64,000 nt of DNA, taken from Arcticibacterium luteifluviistationis (GTDB taxonomy: Bacteria > Bacteroidota > Bacteroidia > Cytophagales > Spirosomataceae). Below the pieces are notes generated by a model that was not told where the DNA came from, made no database searches, and saw only the letters and a list, made by a program, of their open reading frames with translations. Every line of letters starts with the position of its first letter. Within the stretch, counting starts at the first letter, position 1. Shown here in pieces: positions 17,478-25,440 of this stretch. A program made the translations under genes and the position numbers. The stretch spans positions 4,340,001 to 4,404,000 of the forward strand of contig NZ_CP029480.1 of the NCBI RefSeq assembly GCF_003258705.1, read 5' to 3'.

Positions 17478-17543
17478 AATGGAGATTATGGCTAAATTTT
17501 TGTTTAAATTTGTTAAAACAACGTGCTTTAAAACACTAGAGAT

Positions 17544-18851
17544 TTGACATTTAAAGAACTTAAATTAGACGAGAGGTTGCTTGAAGGCTTAGATGCCATT
17601 GGATTTGAGAAAGCAACTCCTATACAAGAATTTGCTATTCCTAAAATTATAGAGGGAGTAGATTTGATTGCTTGTGCACAAACAGGAACTGGTAAAACGG
17701 GAGCATTTATTCTTCCAGTACTACATAAAATAGCCCAGCTTCCTGATGAAGCTAGACATTTGAATACTTTGGTTATTACACCCACAAGGGAATTAGCCAT
17801 ACAAATTGACCAGCAGGTAGAAGGACTTTCTTACTTTACGGGAGTAAGTTCTATTCCAGTATATGGTGGAGGAGATGGAGACACATTCATTACACAGAAA
17901 AGAGCATTGGAAGCTGGAGCAGATTTAGTAATTGCAACTCCTGGACGACTAATTGCTCTGATGAACTCTGATAAAGTAGACTTTTCAAAGCTACAACATC
18001 TGATTTTGGATGAGGCAGATAGGATGCTTGATATGGGGTTTTTGAGTGATATTCTTCGCATTAGCTCACAATTGCCAGAGAACAGGCAGACCTTGCTTTT
18101 CTCAGCAACTATGCCTCCTCAGATTCGTCAGTTGGCAAATAAGATATTAAAAAATCCAGAGCAAATAAACATTGCAATTTCTAAACCAGCCAAGGGTATT
18201 AAGCAACAAGCTTATGTGGTTTACGATACGCAAAAACTTCCACTTCTTACAGCCATTTTAAAAGATGACACCTTTAAGAGTATAATTGTATTCTCTTCTT
18301 CAAAGGAGAATGTAAAGAATATTGAAAGGGAACTGAATAAGCATAAATTGGGAGCTAGAGGCTTTAGTTCAGACTTAGACCAAAGTGCTAGGGAGGAGTT
18401 GATGAATCAATTTAAAGGGGGTAAGGTGCGAGTGCTAATTGGCACCGATATTATCTCTAGAGGAATTGATGTGACAGGGATTGACTTAGTTGTTAATTAT
18501 GATTGTCCACCAGATCCAGAAGATTATATCCATAGAATTGGAAGAACTGCTAGAGCTGGTTCCGCAGGAACAGCCATTACGCTGATTAATCAGAAAGACC
18601 AACGTAAATTTTTCAGGATTGAGAGTTTGATAGGAGATGATATTCCTAAAATGGAAATACCAAAAGACTTAGGCGAAGGCCCAGCTTATACACCGGAAAA
18701 GAAATCAGGAGGAAACTTTAAGAGTAAAGGAGATTCTAATGGAAAGAAACCTTTTAACAAAGGTAAGGGTGGTTACAAGGGGAAACCTAAATCAAATAAT
18801 TACAAAGGGAACCGTAATTCAGGAAGTAGTTCTTCTCCTAAAAGTCAGTAA
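17544..18851 (+). CDS. DEAD-box RNA helicase, RhlE-like
   Basis: A 435-residue ATP-dependent RNA helicase. Motifs in order: Q motif ATPIQ, Walker A AQTGTGKT at 45-52, PTRELA, TPGRL, DEAD, SAT, and HRIGRTARAG at the end of the second RecA domain. The last 55 residues are Gly/Lys/Asn/Ser-rich and basic, an RNA-binding tail common to RhlE and cold-shock helicases. The start is TTG 17544: no ATG exists in frame upstream before a stop, and MTFKEL is the usual family start. A TAAATTTG (17505-17512) is a likely -7 element. It probably acts in ribosome assembly or RNA turnover in the cold. Confidence 0.9.
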   Translation: MTFKELKLDERLLEGLDAIGFEKATPIQEFAIPKIIEGVDLIACAQTGTGKTGAFILPVLHKIAQLPDEARHLNTLVITPTRELAIQIDQQVEGLSYFTGVSSIPVYGGGDGDTFITQKRALEAGADLVIATPGRLIALMNSDKVDFSKLQHLILDEADRMLDMGFLSDILRISSQLPENRQTLLFSATMPPQIRQLANKILKNPEQINIAISKPAKGIKQQAYVVYDTQKLPLLTAILKDDTFKSIIVFSSSKENVKNIERELNKHKLGARGFSSDLDQSAREELMNQFKGGKVRVLIGTDIISRGIDVTGIDLVVNYDCPPDPEDYIHRIGRTARAGSAGTAITLINQKDQRKFFRIESLIGDDIPKMEIPKDLGEGPAYTPEKKSGGNFKSKGDSNGKKPFNKGKGGYKGKPKSNNYKGNRNSGSSSSPKSQ

Positions 18852-18866
18852 GACCTTCGTTTTAAG

Positions 18867-19976
18867 ATGAAGACCTTGATTGTTCTAAGTATTGTTCAAT
18901 CTGCCTTTTTGATTTTACTCTTACTTTCTAAAAAAGAGAAATCAAGGTCTGGCTCTATTTTATCTTTTTGGCTATTGGTTATGATTTTGAGCCAGGTGTA
19001 TTATCTGCTGGTTTATCATTTTCCAGAAGCCTTACCTCAAAAGCTTATTTTGGTATTGGCCTGTACACCTTTGTTGGCAGGTCCGGCTTTTTTGTTTTAC
19101 GTGGCTGAGCTTACGAAGTCAAAGTTGCCTGCTTGGCTTCTTCATCTAATCCCTTATGGGGCTTTACTCGTCTACATTCTATTCAACGCTGATAATTTCA
19201 AAATTGATAATGGTTTTTTGATCCCTGCTAATGGGAGTCCAAGTTTAGTGAGTAGCTATTATGGCTATTTGTTTGTTCTAATTCCATTCCTGTATATTTT
19301 TTGGAGTTATAGTTTTTTCAAAGCTTTTGAAAAACGCCTGAAAGAAAACTATTCGAACACGGAAAAGATTAACCTTGATTGGCTGAAAAAGTGGATTTTG
19401 GCGGCAGTCATTTTCATGATAATCTCTTTTCCTACTATCTATTTAGCTACCCGTTTTAACTTGTTTCCTAGAGAATACTCGTTTCAGTTCATCGCCGTAT
19501 TTAATACGGTTTATATTTTTGTGGTAGGGTATTTTGGGTTCAAACAAACTACTATCTTTTCGGATGTAGTTTCACCTTCAGAGAGTAGCCCTAAATATCA
19601 AAAATCTGGATTGAATGATGAATTGGCTGATGTTTATAGAAAGAGGCTGATGAGTTTTATAGAAAAAGAAAAGCCATTCTTGAATCCCAATATTAAGGCC
19701 AAAGAGTTGGCAGAATCTTTAGGAATATCGGTCAATAACCTATCGCAGTTATTAAATCAATACGAAGGCAAATCCTTTTATCAGTTTATAAATGATTTGA
19801 GAATAGAAGAGGTAGTCAAATTGATGAAGGATAAAGAATTTTCAAACCTTTCAAACGAGGGTTTGGCGTATCAATCAGGTTTCAATTCGAGGTCTACTTT
19901 TACTAAAGCTTTCAATCAGAAAATGGGTATTAGTCCGTCTGAATACCGCAAAAAATTAGATAAGCCTATCGGCTGA
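18867..19976 (+). CDS. AraC-family regulator with seven-helix membrane domain
   Basis: A 369-residue protein. The first 230 residues form about seven hydrophobic segments (ILLLLSKKEKSRSGSILSFWLL, then further segments up to YIFVVGYFGF), and the last 100 residues form an AraC double helix-turn-helix, with KAKELAESLGISVNNLSQLLNQYE and GLAYQSGFNSRSTFTKAFNQKMGISPSEY. It is thus a membrane-anchored transcription factor, probably sensing a signal at or in the membrane. Its targets are unknown. It starts 15 bases after the helicase and is followed by a DUF2306-like membrane gene, its most probable partner or target. Confidence 0.85.
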   Translation: MKTLIVLSIVQSAFLILLLLSKKEKSRSGSILSFWLLVMILSQVYYLLVYHFPEALPQKLILVLACTPLLAGPAFLFYVAELTKSKLPAWLLHLIPYGALLVYILFNADNFKIDNGFLIPANGSPSLVSSYYGYLFVLIPFLYIFWSYSFFKAFEKRLKENYSNTEKINLDWLKKWILAAVIFMIISFPTIYLATRFNLFPREYSFQFIAVFNTVYIFVVGYFGFKQTTIFSDVVSPSESSPKYQKSGLNDELADVYRKRLMSFIEKEKPFLNPNIKAKELAESLGISVNNLSQLLNQYEGKSFYQFINDLRIEEVVKLMKDKEFSNLSNEGLAYQSGFNSRSTFTKAFNQKMGISPSEYRKKLDKPIG

Positions 19977-20030
19977 TACACTCATCTGATGATGTCTTTC
20001 GAAATTCGATTCAAAATTAATCGAATAACA

Positions 20031-20678
20031 ATGAAAGAAACATTACATCAAATTAACATCATTACGCACATCACTTTTGGCAGCCTTGCTATCCTTGTTG
20101 GGTTTTGGCCTTTGGTAAGTGAGAAGGGTAAGAGGATACATAATTTATCTGGTAGAATCTATTTATGCTGTGTCGGGGTAGTACTGTTAACAGCTTTGTG
20201 CGGAGCCTTATTTTTTGAGTTTAGGCCATTTTTATTTCTACTGACCGTTATGGTGTTCTACACCTCTTTTGTTGGTTACAGAACTTTGAAATTGAAAGAA
20301 CGAAGACCAACATTCATTGATGGCTTTGTACAGTTTCTCGGCTTGATTACGGTTTTAGCCTATTTTTTCGTATTTGACATTGATAAAGCGGCCATGAGTA
20401 AACCTGTGGTTTACTTTACTTCGGTTATTCTTTTGGCACATGTCATATATGATTTTGGCAAATACTTTTATTCCACCGAATATTTAAGGAAATCATGGTT
20501 AAATGACCATATAATCAGGATAATTTCTTCGTTTGGAGGCTTAATTTGTGCTGCCGCAGGAAATGTGCTTGATGAATCTTATCAGCCCTATAGTCAGCTT
20601 GTACCTTCTGTGGTGGGCTACCTTTTGATTGCCTATTTCGTTTATAAGTACAGATATTACCTAAGACCGAAGCTCTAG
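20031..20678 (+). CDS. DUF2306-like integral membrane protein
   Basis: A 215-residue protein with six to seven hydrophobic segments. It begins MKETLHQINIITHITFGSLAILVGFWPLVSEKGKRIHNLSGRIYL; the H-x-x-x-G and G-x-x-H-x-x-x-G-x-x-Y pattern is typical of DUF2306 and related heme- or quinone-like membrane proteins. Function unknown. I start at ATG 20031 and not at 14 codons earlier, which are polar and AT-rich. It follows the AraC-type regulator by 54 bases and may be controlled by it. Confidence 0.65.
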   Translation: MKETLHQINIITHITFGSLAILVGFWPLVSEKGKRIHNLSGRIYLCCVGVVLLTALCGALFFEFRPFLFLLTVMVFYTSFVGYRTLKLKERRPTFIDGFVQFLGLITVLAYFFVFDIDKAAMSKPVVYFTSVILLAHVIYDFGKYFYSTEYLRKSWLNDHIIRIISSFGGLICAAAGNVLDESYQPYSQLVPSVVGYLLIAYFVYKYRYYLRPKL

Positions 20679-20870
20679 ACAGTTAGTTCTTCTAGTCGTT
20701 TTCTTAAAACGAAAGATATATGGGAGTTTTGGAACAAATAGGGAGCGGCTAGAGTTTATTCTGTGTAGCTACATGAAAATTTGATTAACCTTAACGGGTT
20801 TAATAAGAGAAATTAATGTTGTGATAGTTTGTTCACGGCAGTAAAGGCAATACGTTTAAAATGACAAATC

Positions 20871-20908
20871 TCCGCTTAGGTCTTCTTAAGGACCTAGCGG
20901 ATTTTTTG
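20871..20908 (+). terminator. Rho-independent terminator
   Basis: Arms 20871-20882 and 20891-20901 pair over 11 bp with one bulge (TCCGCT-AGGTC), followed by TTTTTT at 20902-20907. It lies 190 bases after the DUF2306 gene. The stretch before it has a TTG-19-TACGTTTA (20829-20858) but no open frame. Confidence 0.8.
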
Positions 20909-20946
20909 CTTTATAGGTTGTTTATGAGATGTTCAGGGAACAGGCT

Positions 20947-21885
20947 TTAATCAATTTCCCTTTGCGAATTATCTTGATTCTCTAGCAAGTTCAATTTCAT
21001 TTCTGAAAGTTTCTCTCCTCCTTTAATTCCGAAGTCCAAAGTTCTGATAGGATACGGAATCATAATGTCTGCATTGTCAAAGGCTTCTTTGATGGACATA
21101 ATTGCTTCGCTTCGCATATCTAAGAAGCTAGGGTGATCAGGATAGTCAATCCAAAATTTAATTTCAAAATCTATAGAAGAACCGCCAAAGCCTGTGTACG
21201 CAAATATCGTATTTTGAGGGTCAATCACATTTTGCATCTTGTCAATGGTTTCTAAGACTACTTTTTTTACTCTTCTTAGGTCTTCGCCATAGGAGACACC
21301 TACTGCCAAATCTATTCGTCTTTTACCGTAAGTGGTATAATTTACTATGGCATCTTGAAGTATGGTGGAGTTAGGAATAAAGACTTCTTGACCTTGAAAT
21401 GTTTTGATAGATGTAACACGTAAGTTAGTGTCTGTTACTGTTCCCATGTGCCCTGAAACCTCTATAATGTCGCCAATGTTTATTGGACTTCGAACGGCTA
21501 AAATCACCCCCGAGATAAAATTGGAGGCAATGTCTTGAAAAGCGAAACCTAAGGCTAAGCCAATTACCCCAACTCCCGCTAGGAGGGAAGTAACGGTTTT
21601 ATCTAATTCTAGAATACCTAAAGCAGCGAACAAACCGACTGCGATTATGGCAAAATAGCCAATGCGAATTAAAAGGTTCTGTAAAGCAAGGTTGCTCGTG
21701 GTTTTATCTAAAAGCTTCGTTAAAATCCGACGTACTATTCGAGCTATTATTATAAATGCTATCAATGTTAAAACAGCAACCAAGAAGTTTGGGAGCATTT
21801 TAATTGATGCAGCAGCCCAATTATTTATTTTTTCTAGAATTAATTTTACTGGTTCGCTATAAGAATCAAGGTCTAGTTCAAACAT
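20947..21885 (-). CDS. Small-conductance mechanosensitive channel, MscS family
   Basis: A 312-residue protein with three membrane helices in the first 125 residues; the third is the glycine/alanine-rich pore helix (VTSLLAGVGVIGLALGFAFQDIASNFISG). The beta domain follows with PINIGDIIEVSGHMGTVTDTNLRVT, and the C-terminal alpha/beta vestibule ends PYPIRTLDFG. It opens when membrane tension rises under hypo-osmotic shock. Length and layout match the short MscS class. It is monocistronic, facing the terminator from the AraC unit. Confidence 0.92.
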   Translation of the reverse strand: MFELDLDSYSEPVKLILEKINNWAAASIKMLPNFLVAVLTLIAFIIIARIVRRILTKLLDKTTSNLALQNLLIRIGYFAIIAVGLFAALGILELDKTVTSLLAGVGVIGLALGFAFQDIASNFISGVILAVRSPINIGDIIEVSGHMGTVTDTNLRVTSIKTFQGQEVFIPNSTILQDAIVNYTTYGKRRIDLAVGVSYGEDLRRVKKVVLETIDKMQNVIDPQNTIFAYTGFGGSSIDFEIKFWIDYPDHPSFLDMRSEAIMSIKEAFDNADIMIPYPIRTLDFGIKGGEKLSEMKLNLLENQDNSQREID

Positions 21886-22067
21886 ATTTTATTGCTAATT
21901 GGTATGGTTATACCTTCAGCGTAAAATATTTGTTCCGTTTGAATAAATAGAACTCTTCTGACCTTATCCTATAAATAAGGCTTAAAGAGGGCTCTAGAAT
22001 CAATTGATAAATTCATGAACTGTAGAATTTTTTCAACAGTCATCGATAGCTACTGGTAAGCTCTCGA

Positions 22068-22823
22068 TTAAAAGCCTTTGCTATTTCCACCATCTACTGG
22101 AAGAGAGACTGATGTAATGTACTCCGATGCATCTGAAGCAAAGAAGACAGCGGCGTAACCTATATCTTTTATTTTACCCCATCTGTTTAAGTGAATTTTG
22201 TCAAAAGCTTTGTCTTTTCTTGCAGGGTCAGAGTTCATGGCGGTTAGCATCATGTTAGTTTCTATGAAACCTGGAGCTATTGCGTTTACCCTTACATTGT
22301 CTTTCCCAAACTCTGAAGAGAATGCCATTACTAAACCCTCTACGCCAGTTTTTGAAGCTGTATAAGAAACTACTCTGTCAATTCCGTAATAAGCCGCCAT
22401 GCTGGAAATCATGATGATAGAGCCTGACTTACGAGTGGTCATTCTTTTTCCAACCTCTCTGGTCAATGCAAAAACACCATAAAGGTTTGTTTGTACCACA
22501 CGGTCAAATTCCTCATTCGTGACTTCAACCGCTGGTTTCTTTTGATTTACCCCAGCATTATTTACTAAAACGTCTATGTTTCCAATATTCTTCTCAATGT
22601 TTTCAACTAGTTCGGGAAGGCTGTCAAGATTTGTAATATCATTTACAATGTAATGGGCTTTGCTTCCTAAACTTTGGGCGGTAGCCTTAAGAACGTCTTC
22701 ACGCCTTCCTGTGATGACAACCTCTGCACCGGCCTCTATGAAACATTCTGTAATGGCTAGGCCAATGCCAGCACCGCCGCCTGTTACTAAGGCTAGTTTT
22801 CCTTCTAATGAGAATTTGTTCAT
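22068..22823 (-). CDS. SDR family oxidoreductase of the uxuA cluster (gluconate 5-dehydrogenase-like)
   Basis: A 251-residue classical SDR. TGGGAGIG near residue 14 binds the dinucleotide, NNAG is near 88, and the catalytic set is SSMAAYYG plus YTASK near 155. Its relatives include gluconate 5-dehydrogenase and KduD. It lies downstream of uxuA on the same strand, with a small ORF between them. The usual next enzyme beside UxuA is fructuronate reductase UxuB, which is not here, so this SDR may interconvert fructuronate and mannonate; that substrate is an inference from context only. Confidence 0.8.
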   Translation of the reverse strand: MNKFSLEGKLALVTGGGAGIGLAITECFIEAGAEVVITGRREDVLKATAQSLGSKAHYIVNDITNLDSLPELVENIEKNIGNIDVLVNNAGVNQKKPAVEVTNEEFDRVVQTNLYGVFALTREVGKRMTTRKSGSIIMISSMAAYYGIDRVVSYTASKTGVEGLVMAFSSEFGKDNVRVNAIAPGFIETNMMLTAMNSDPARKDKAFDKIHLNRWGKIKDIGYAAVFFASDASEYITSVSLPVDGGNSKGF

Positions 22824-22835
22824 TCTAGTTTTCTC

Positions 22836-22982
22836 TTAAATGATATATTTCGTTGAGCTCTTCAAGGGTTCTTGAGGCTTAGTAATAGAAGATTTTTCAA
22901 TGTAGTTTACATTGTTAATTGGGATTGAAACGGCAAGAAGCCCGTTAAGGGCTTCTTGTAATTCTTCCTTCACCAGTTCCAT
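22836..22982 (-). CDS. Small ORF in the uxuA operon (48 residues)
   Basis: Between uxuA and the SDR, an ATG at 22982 opens 48 codons to TAA at 22836. It starts MELVKEELQEALNGLLAVSI and ends PLKSSTKYII. It sits 21 bases after uxuA and 12 bases before the SDR start, spacing expected of a real operon gene. The N-terminal part could form an amphipathic helix; I recognise no family. A perfect 10-bp inverted repeat (22934-22943 with 22949-22958) lies inside the frame, coding QEALNGLL, so the region might instead be a structured intercistronic spacer. It could also be a gene remnant. Confidence 0.4.
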   Translation of the reverse strand: MELVKEELQEALNGLLAVSIPINNVNYIEKSSITKPQEPLKSSTKYII

Positions 22983-23003
22983 TTTAGCACTTTGATATGA
23001 CGA

Positions 23004-24203
23004 CTAGGCTTTTAGCTCTCGTTGTATAGCATATTCTAAACCCCTTAACTCTGCCAAGCCCTTTAACCTACCCATGTATGAGTATCCTGGATAGTACGTT
23101 TTATCCATATCGCTCCAGAAATGATGGCCATGATCAGGTCTCATCGGAATTCTAGTTACTTTTTCATTGGCACTTTCTCTTCTGTATTGCTCCTGCCATA
23201 GGGCCTTAACCACGTCATAAAAATCCACATCACCTGCTAAATGAGGTGCTTCATGGAAATTACCTGGAGTTTCTTCTCTCAGCGTAGTTCTTAAATGAAT
23301 AAAGTGTATTCTGTAGCCAAACTGCTTTATGATACTTACTAAATCGTTATCTGGCCTAACGCCTAAGGAGCCTGTACAGAACGTTATTCCATTGGCTGGG
23401 TCATCGTAGGCTTTCATCAGCTGCTCCACGTCACTTTGTGTAGAAAATACCCTTGGTAAGCCAATTAATGGTCTTGGTGGATCATCAGGGTGGATGCACA
23501 TATTGACACCGACTTCTTTTGCAACGGGGCCAACTTGTTGAATAAAGTAGTATAAGTTCTCTCTTAACTCTTTGTCTCCTATATTTTTATATTCATCTAA
23601 AAGAGCTTGGAAAGATTCCAAAGTAAAAGCATCGTCAGAGCCAGGAAGCCCTTGCAAGATAGCTCCTTTTAGTTTCTTTATTTCGGCTTCTGTCATCGAC
23701 TCAAATCGCTCTTTTGCTGCTTTTTGAGTTTCGTCGTCATAGTCTGCTTCTCCTCCAGTTCTTTTTAATATGAAAAGGTCAAATGCTGCAAAATCTAGAT
23801 AAACAAACCTTAAAGCATAAGAGCCGTCAGGCATTTGGTAGTTTAGCTGCGTTCTTGACCAGTCTAATACTGGCATGAAGTTATAACACACTGTGGTTAC
23901 ACCACAAGCGGCTAGGTTCCTTAGAGACGTTTTATAGTTTTCTATATACTTCTCCCTTGAGGCAATTCCTTTTTTGATGTCCTCATGTACGGGTAAACTT
24001 TCCACTACATCCCACGTTAGTGGTGTGTATTTGTCATTGTCTTCCTCTATGATATCTTTTCTTTTTTGGATTTCAGACTGGGACCAAACGTCTCCAACTG
24101 GTACCTCGTGCAGGGCGTTAACTACGCCTGAGCATCCAGCCTGTCTAATGTCCATTAAGCTGGTCCCGTCTTTTGGGCCATACCATCTCATGGTGTGTTT
24201 CAT
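23004..24203 (-). CDS. uxuA: Mannonate dehydratase
   Basis: A 399-residue enzyme of the xylose isomerase-like TIM-barrel fold that dehydrates D-mannonate to 2-keto-3-deoxygluconate in glucuronate catabolism, with Fe2+ or Mn2+. Family marks are MRWYGPKDGTSLMDIRQAGC at the start, the metal-site strand CIHPDDPPRP, SLGVRPDNDL, HLRTT, and RPDHGHHFWSDM near the end. Length agrees with E. coli UxuA (394). It is divergent from a LacI-type regulator and is followed by a small ORF and an SDR, forming a small hexuronate catabolic operon. KdgK, KdgA and UxuC are not in the window. Confidence 0.95.
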   Translation of the reverse strand: MKHTMRWYGPKDGTSLMDIRQAGCSGVVNALHEVPVGDVWSQSEIQKRKDIIEEDNDKYTPLTWDVVESLPVHEDIKKGIASREKYIENYKTSLRNLAACGVTTVCYNFMPVLDWSRTQLNYQMPDGSYALRFVYLDFAAFDLFILKRTGGEADYDDETQKAAKERFESMTEAEIKKLKGAILQGLPGSDDAFTLESFQALLDEYKNIGDKELRENLYYFIQQVGPVAKEVGVNMCIHPDDPPRPLIGLPRVFSTQSDVEQLMKAYDDPANGITFCTGSLGVRPDNDLVSIIKQFGYRIHFIHLRTTLREETPGNFHEAPHLAGDVDFYDVVKALWQEQYRRESANEKVTRIPMRPDHGHHFWSDMDKTYYPGYSYMGRLKGLAELRGLEYAIQRELKA

Positions 24204-24249
24204 TCTATTACTTCAATTTATAGGTTTATACTGCTTCGCAAATTAAACG

Positions 24250-24266
24250 AAGTTTTGTAACAACTT
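24250..24266. promoter_or_regulatory. Candidate operator between uxuA and lacI-type gene
   Basis: AAGTT-TTGTAAC-AACTT is a 17-bp partial palindrome in the 208-base divergent gap, 47 bases upstream of uxuA. LacI-family sites are palindromes of this size. Only the 5-bp arms are symmetric, so support is weak. Confidence 0.3.
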
Positions 24267-24411
24267 GAAAGAAAACAAAATATCAAAGGATATTAGGTTT
24301 GAGGATGAAATATACGAAGATTTATGATAATTCAACCGATTGCATTGCGTGAAATGCTATTTTTTTAAAATTTAAAAGCACTATTTTTACATTAACACTA
24401 AGCCACTTTTT

Positions 24412-25440
24412 ATGAATAAAGAAGTTACCATTTATGATATAGCGGAGCAATTGAACATTTCCGCCTCTACGGTAAGTAGGGCACTTAATGATCATCCGGC
24501 TATTAATGAGAAAACTAAAAAAAAGATAAACCAGACGGCAAGCGAATTGGGTTATCGGTCAAACTTGTTTGCAAAGAACCTTCGAGCTAAGTCAACTATG
24601 ACACTTGGAGTTATGGTGCCTAAATTGGACTCTTATTTTCTTGCGACTGTTTTAGCAGGAATGGAGAAGGAGGCAAACCAAAGTGGTTATAACTTGTTAA
24701 TCGCACAATCCCTAGATTCTCCTAAAAAGGAAATAGCAAATGCCAAAACGATGTTTAATTCGAGGGTTGATGGTTTGTTGGTTTCTACCTTACTAAGTAT
24801 TGAAGAAATTGGTCATTTTGAGCCTTTTTTGAGAAAGGGGATACCAATTTTGTTCTTTGACAGGGTATTGGATGTGAAAAAAATACCGAAAATAGTTATT
24901 GATAATTTTCAGGCAGGGTATGACGCTACAGCTCATTTGATAGAACAAGGGTGTAAGAAAATCTTTCATTTCACAGGAGACTTGGGTTGGAACGTTTATC
25001 GTGATAGGTACCATGGTTATTTAAAAGCTCTGGCAGATGCCAATGTTAGCTATAATGAGGATATGCTTTTTGTGACAAATTTGAGTTTGGAAGCTTCAAG
25101 TGAGGTGAGTCAACAAATAGCGGAATTAGATGACAAACCAGATGGCTTTTTTGTGACCAATGATACTTGTGCCGCATCTTTGATGGTTTCCTTAAAAAAG
25201 GAAGGAATAAGAGTTCCGGGAGATATTGCCATCATAGGTTTTAATGACGACCCAATTACGAGGATTGTAGAGCCTAGATTAAGTACAGTACACTATCCAG
25301 GAGAAGAGATGGGTGAACTGGCCGCTAGGAGTTTAATTAGCCATTTGAAAGGTGACAGTAATGTTCAGCTCACTAACACTATTGTGTTAAGTCACGAATT
25401 GATTCCAAGAGGTAGCACCACTAGGTTTAAGGAAGTATAA
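24412..25440 (+). CDS. LacI-family transcriptional regulator
   Basis: A 342-residue regulator. The first 60 residues form the HTH with hinge helix (VTIYDIAEQLNISASTVSRALNDHPAINEKTKKKI), and the rest is a periplasmic-binding-protein-like effector domain (GVMVPKLDSYFLATVLAGMEKEA ... AIIGFNDDPITRIVEPRLSTVHYP). Its position, head to head with uxuA, suggests that it controls the mannonate operon and binds a hexuronate or its product; this is inferred from context. Its stop lies inside the convergent queA gene: the two coding ends overlap by 14 bases. Confidence 0.9.
   Translation: MNKEVTIYDIAEQLNISASTVSRALNDHPAINEKTKKKINQTASELGYRSNLFAKNLRAKSTMTLGVMVPKLDSYFLATVLAGMEKEANQSGYNLLIAQSLDSPKKEIANAKTMFNSRVDGLLVSTLLSIEEIGHFEPFLRKGIPILFFDRVLDVKKIPKIVIDNFQAGYDATAHLIEQGCKKIFHFTGDLGWNVYRDRYHGYLKALADANVSYNEDMLFVTNLSLEASSEVSQQIAELDDKPDGFFVTNDTCAASLMVSLKKEGIRVPGDIAIIGFNDDPITRIVEPRLSTVHYPGEEMGELAARSLISHLKGDSNVQLTNTIVLSHELIPRGSTTRFKEV

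Noticed and set aside
22934-22958. Perfect hairpin between uxuA and the SDR as a terminator
   Set aside because: No U-run follows on the minus strand and it lies inside an open frame; more likely an intercistronic structure.
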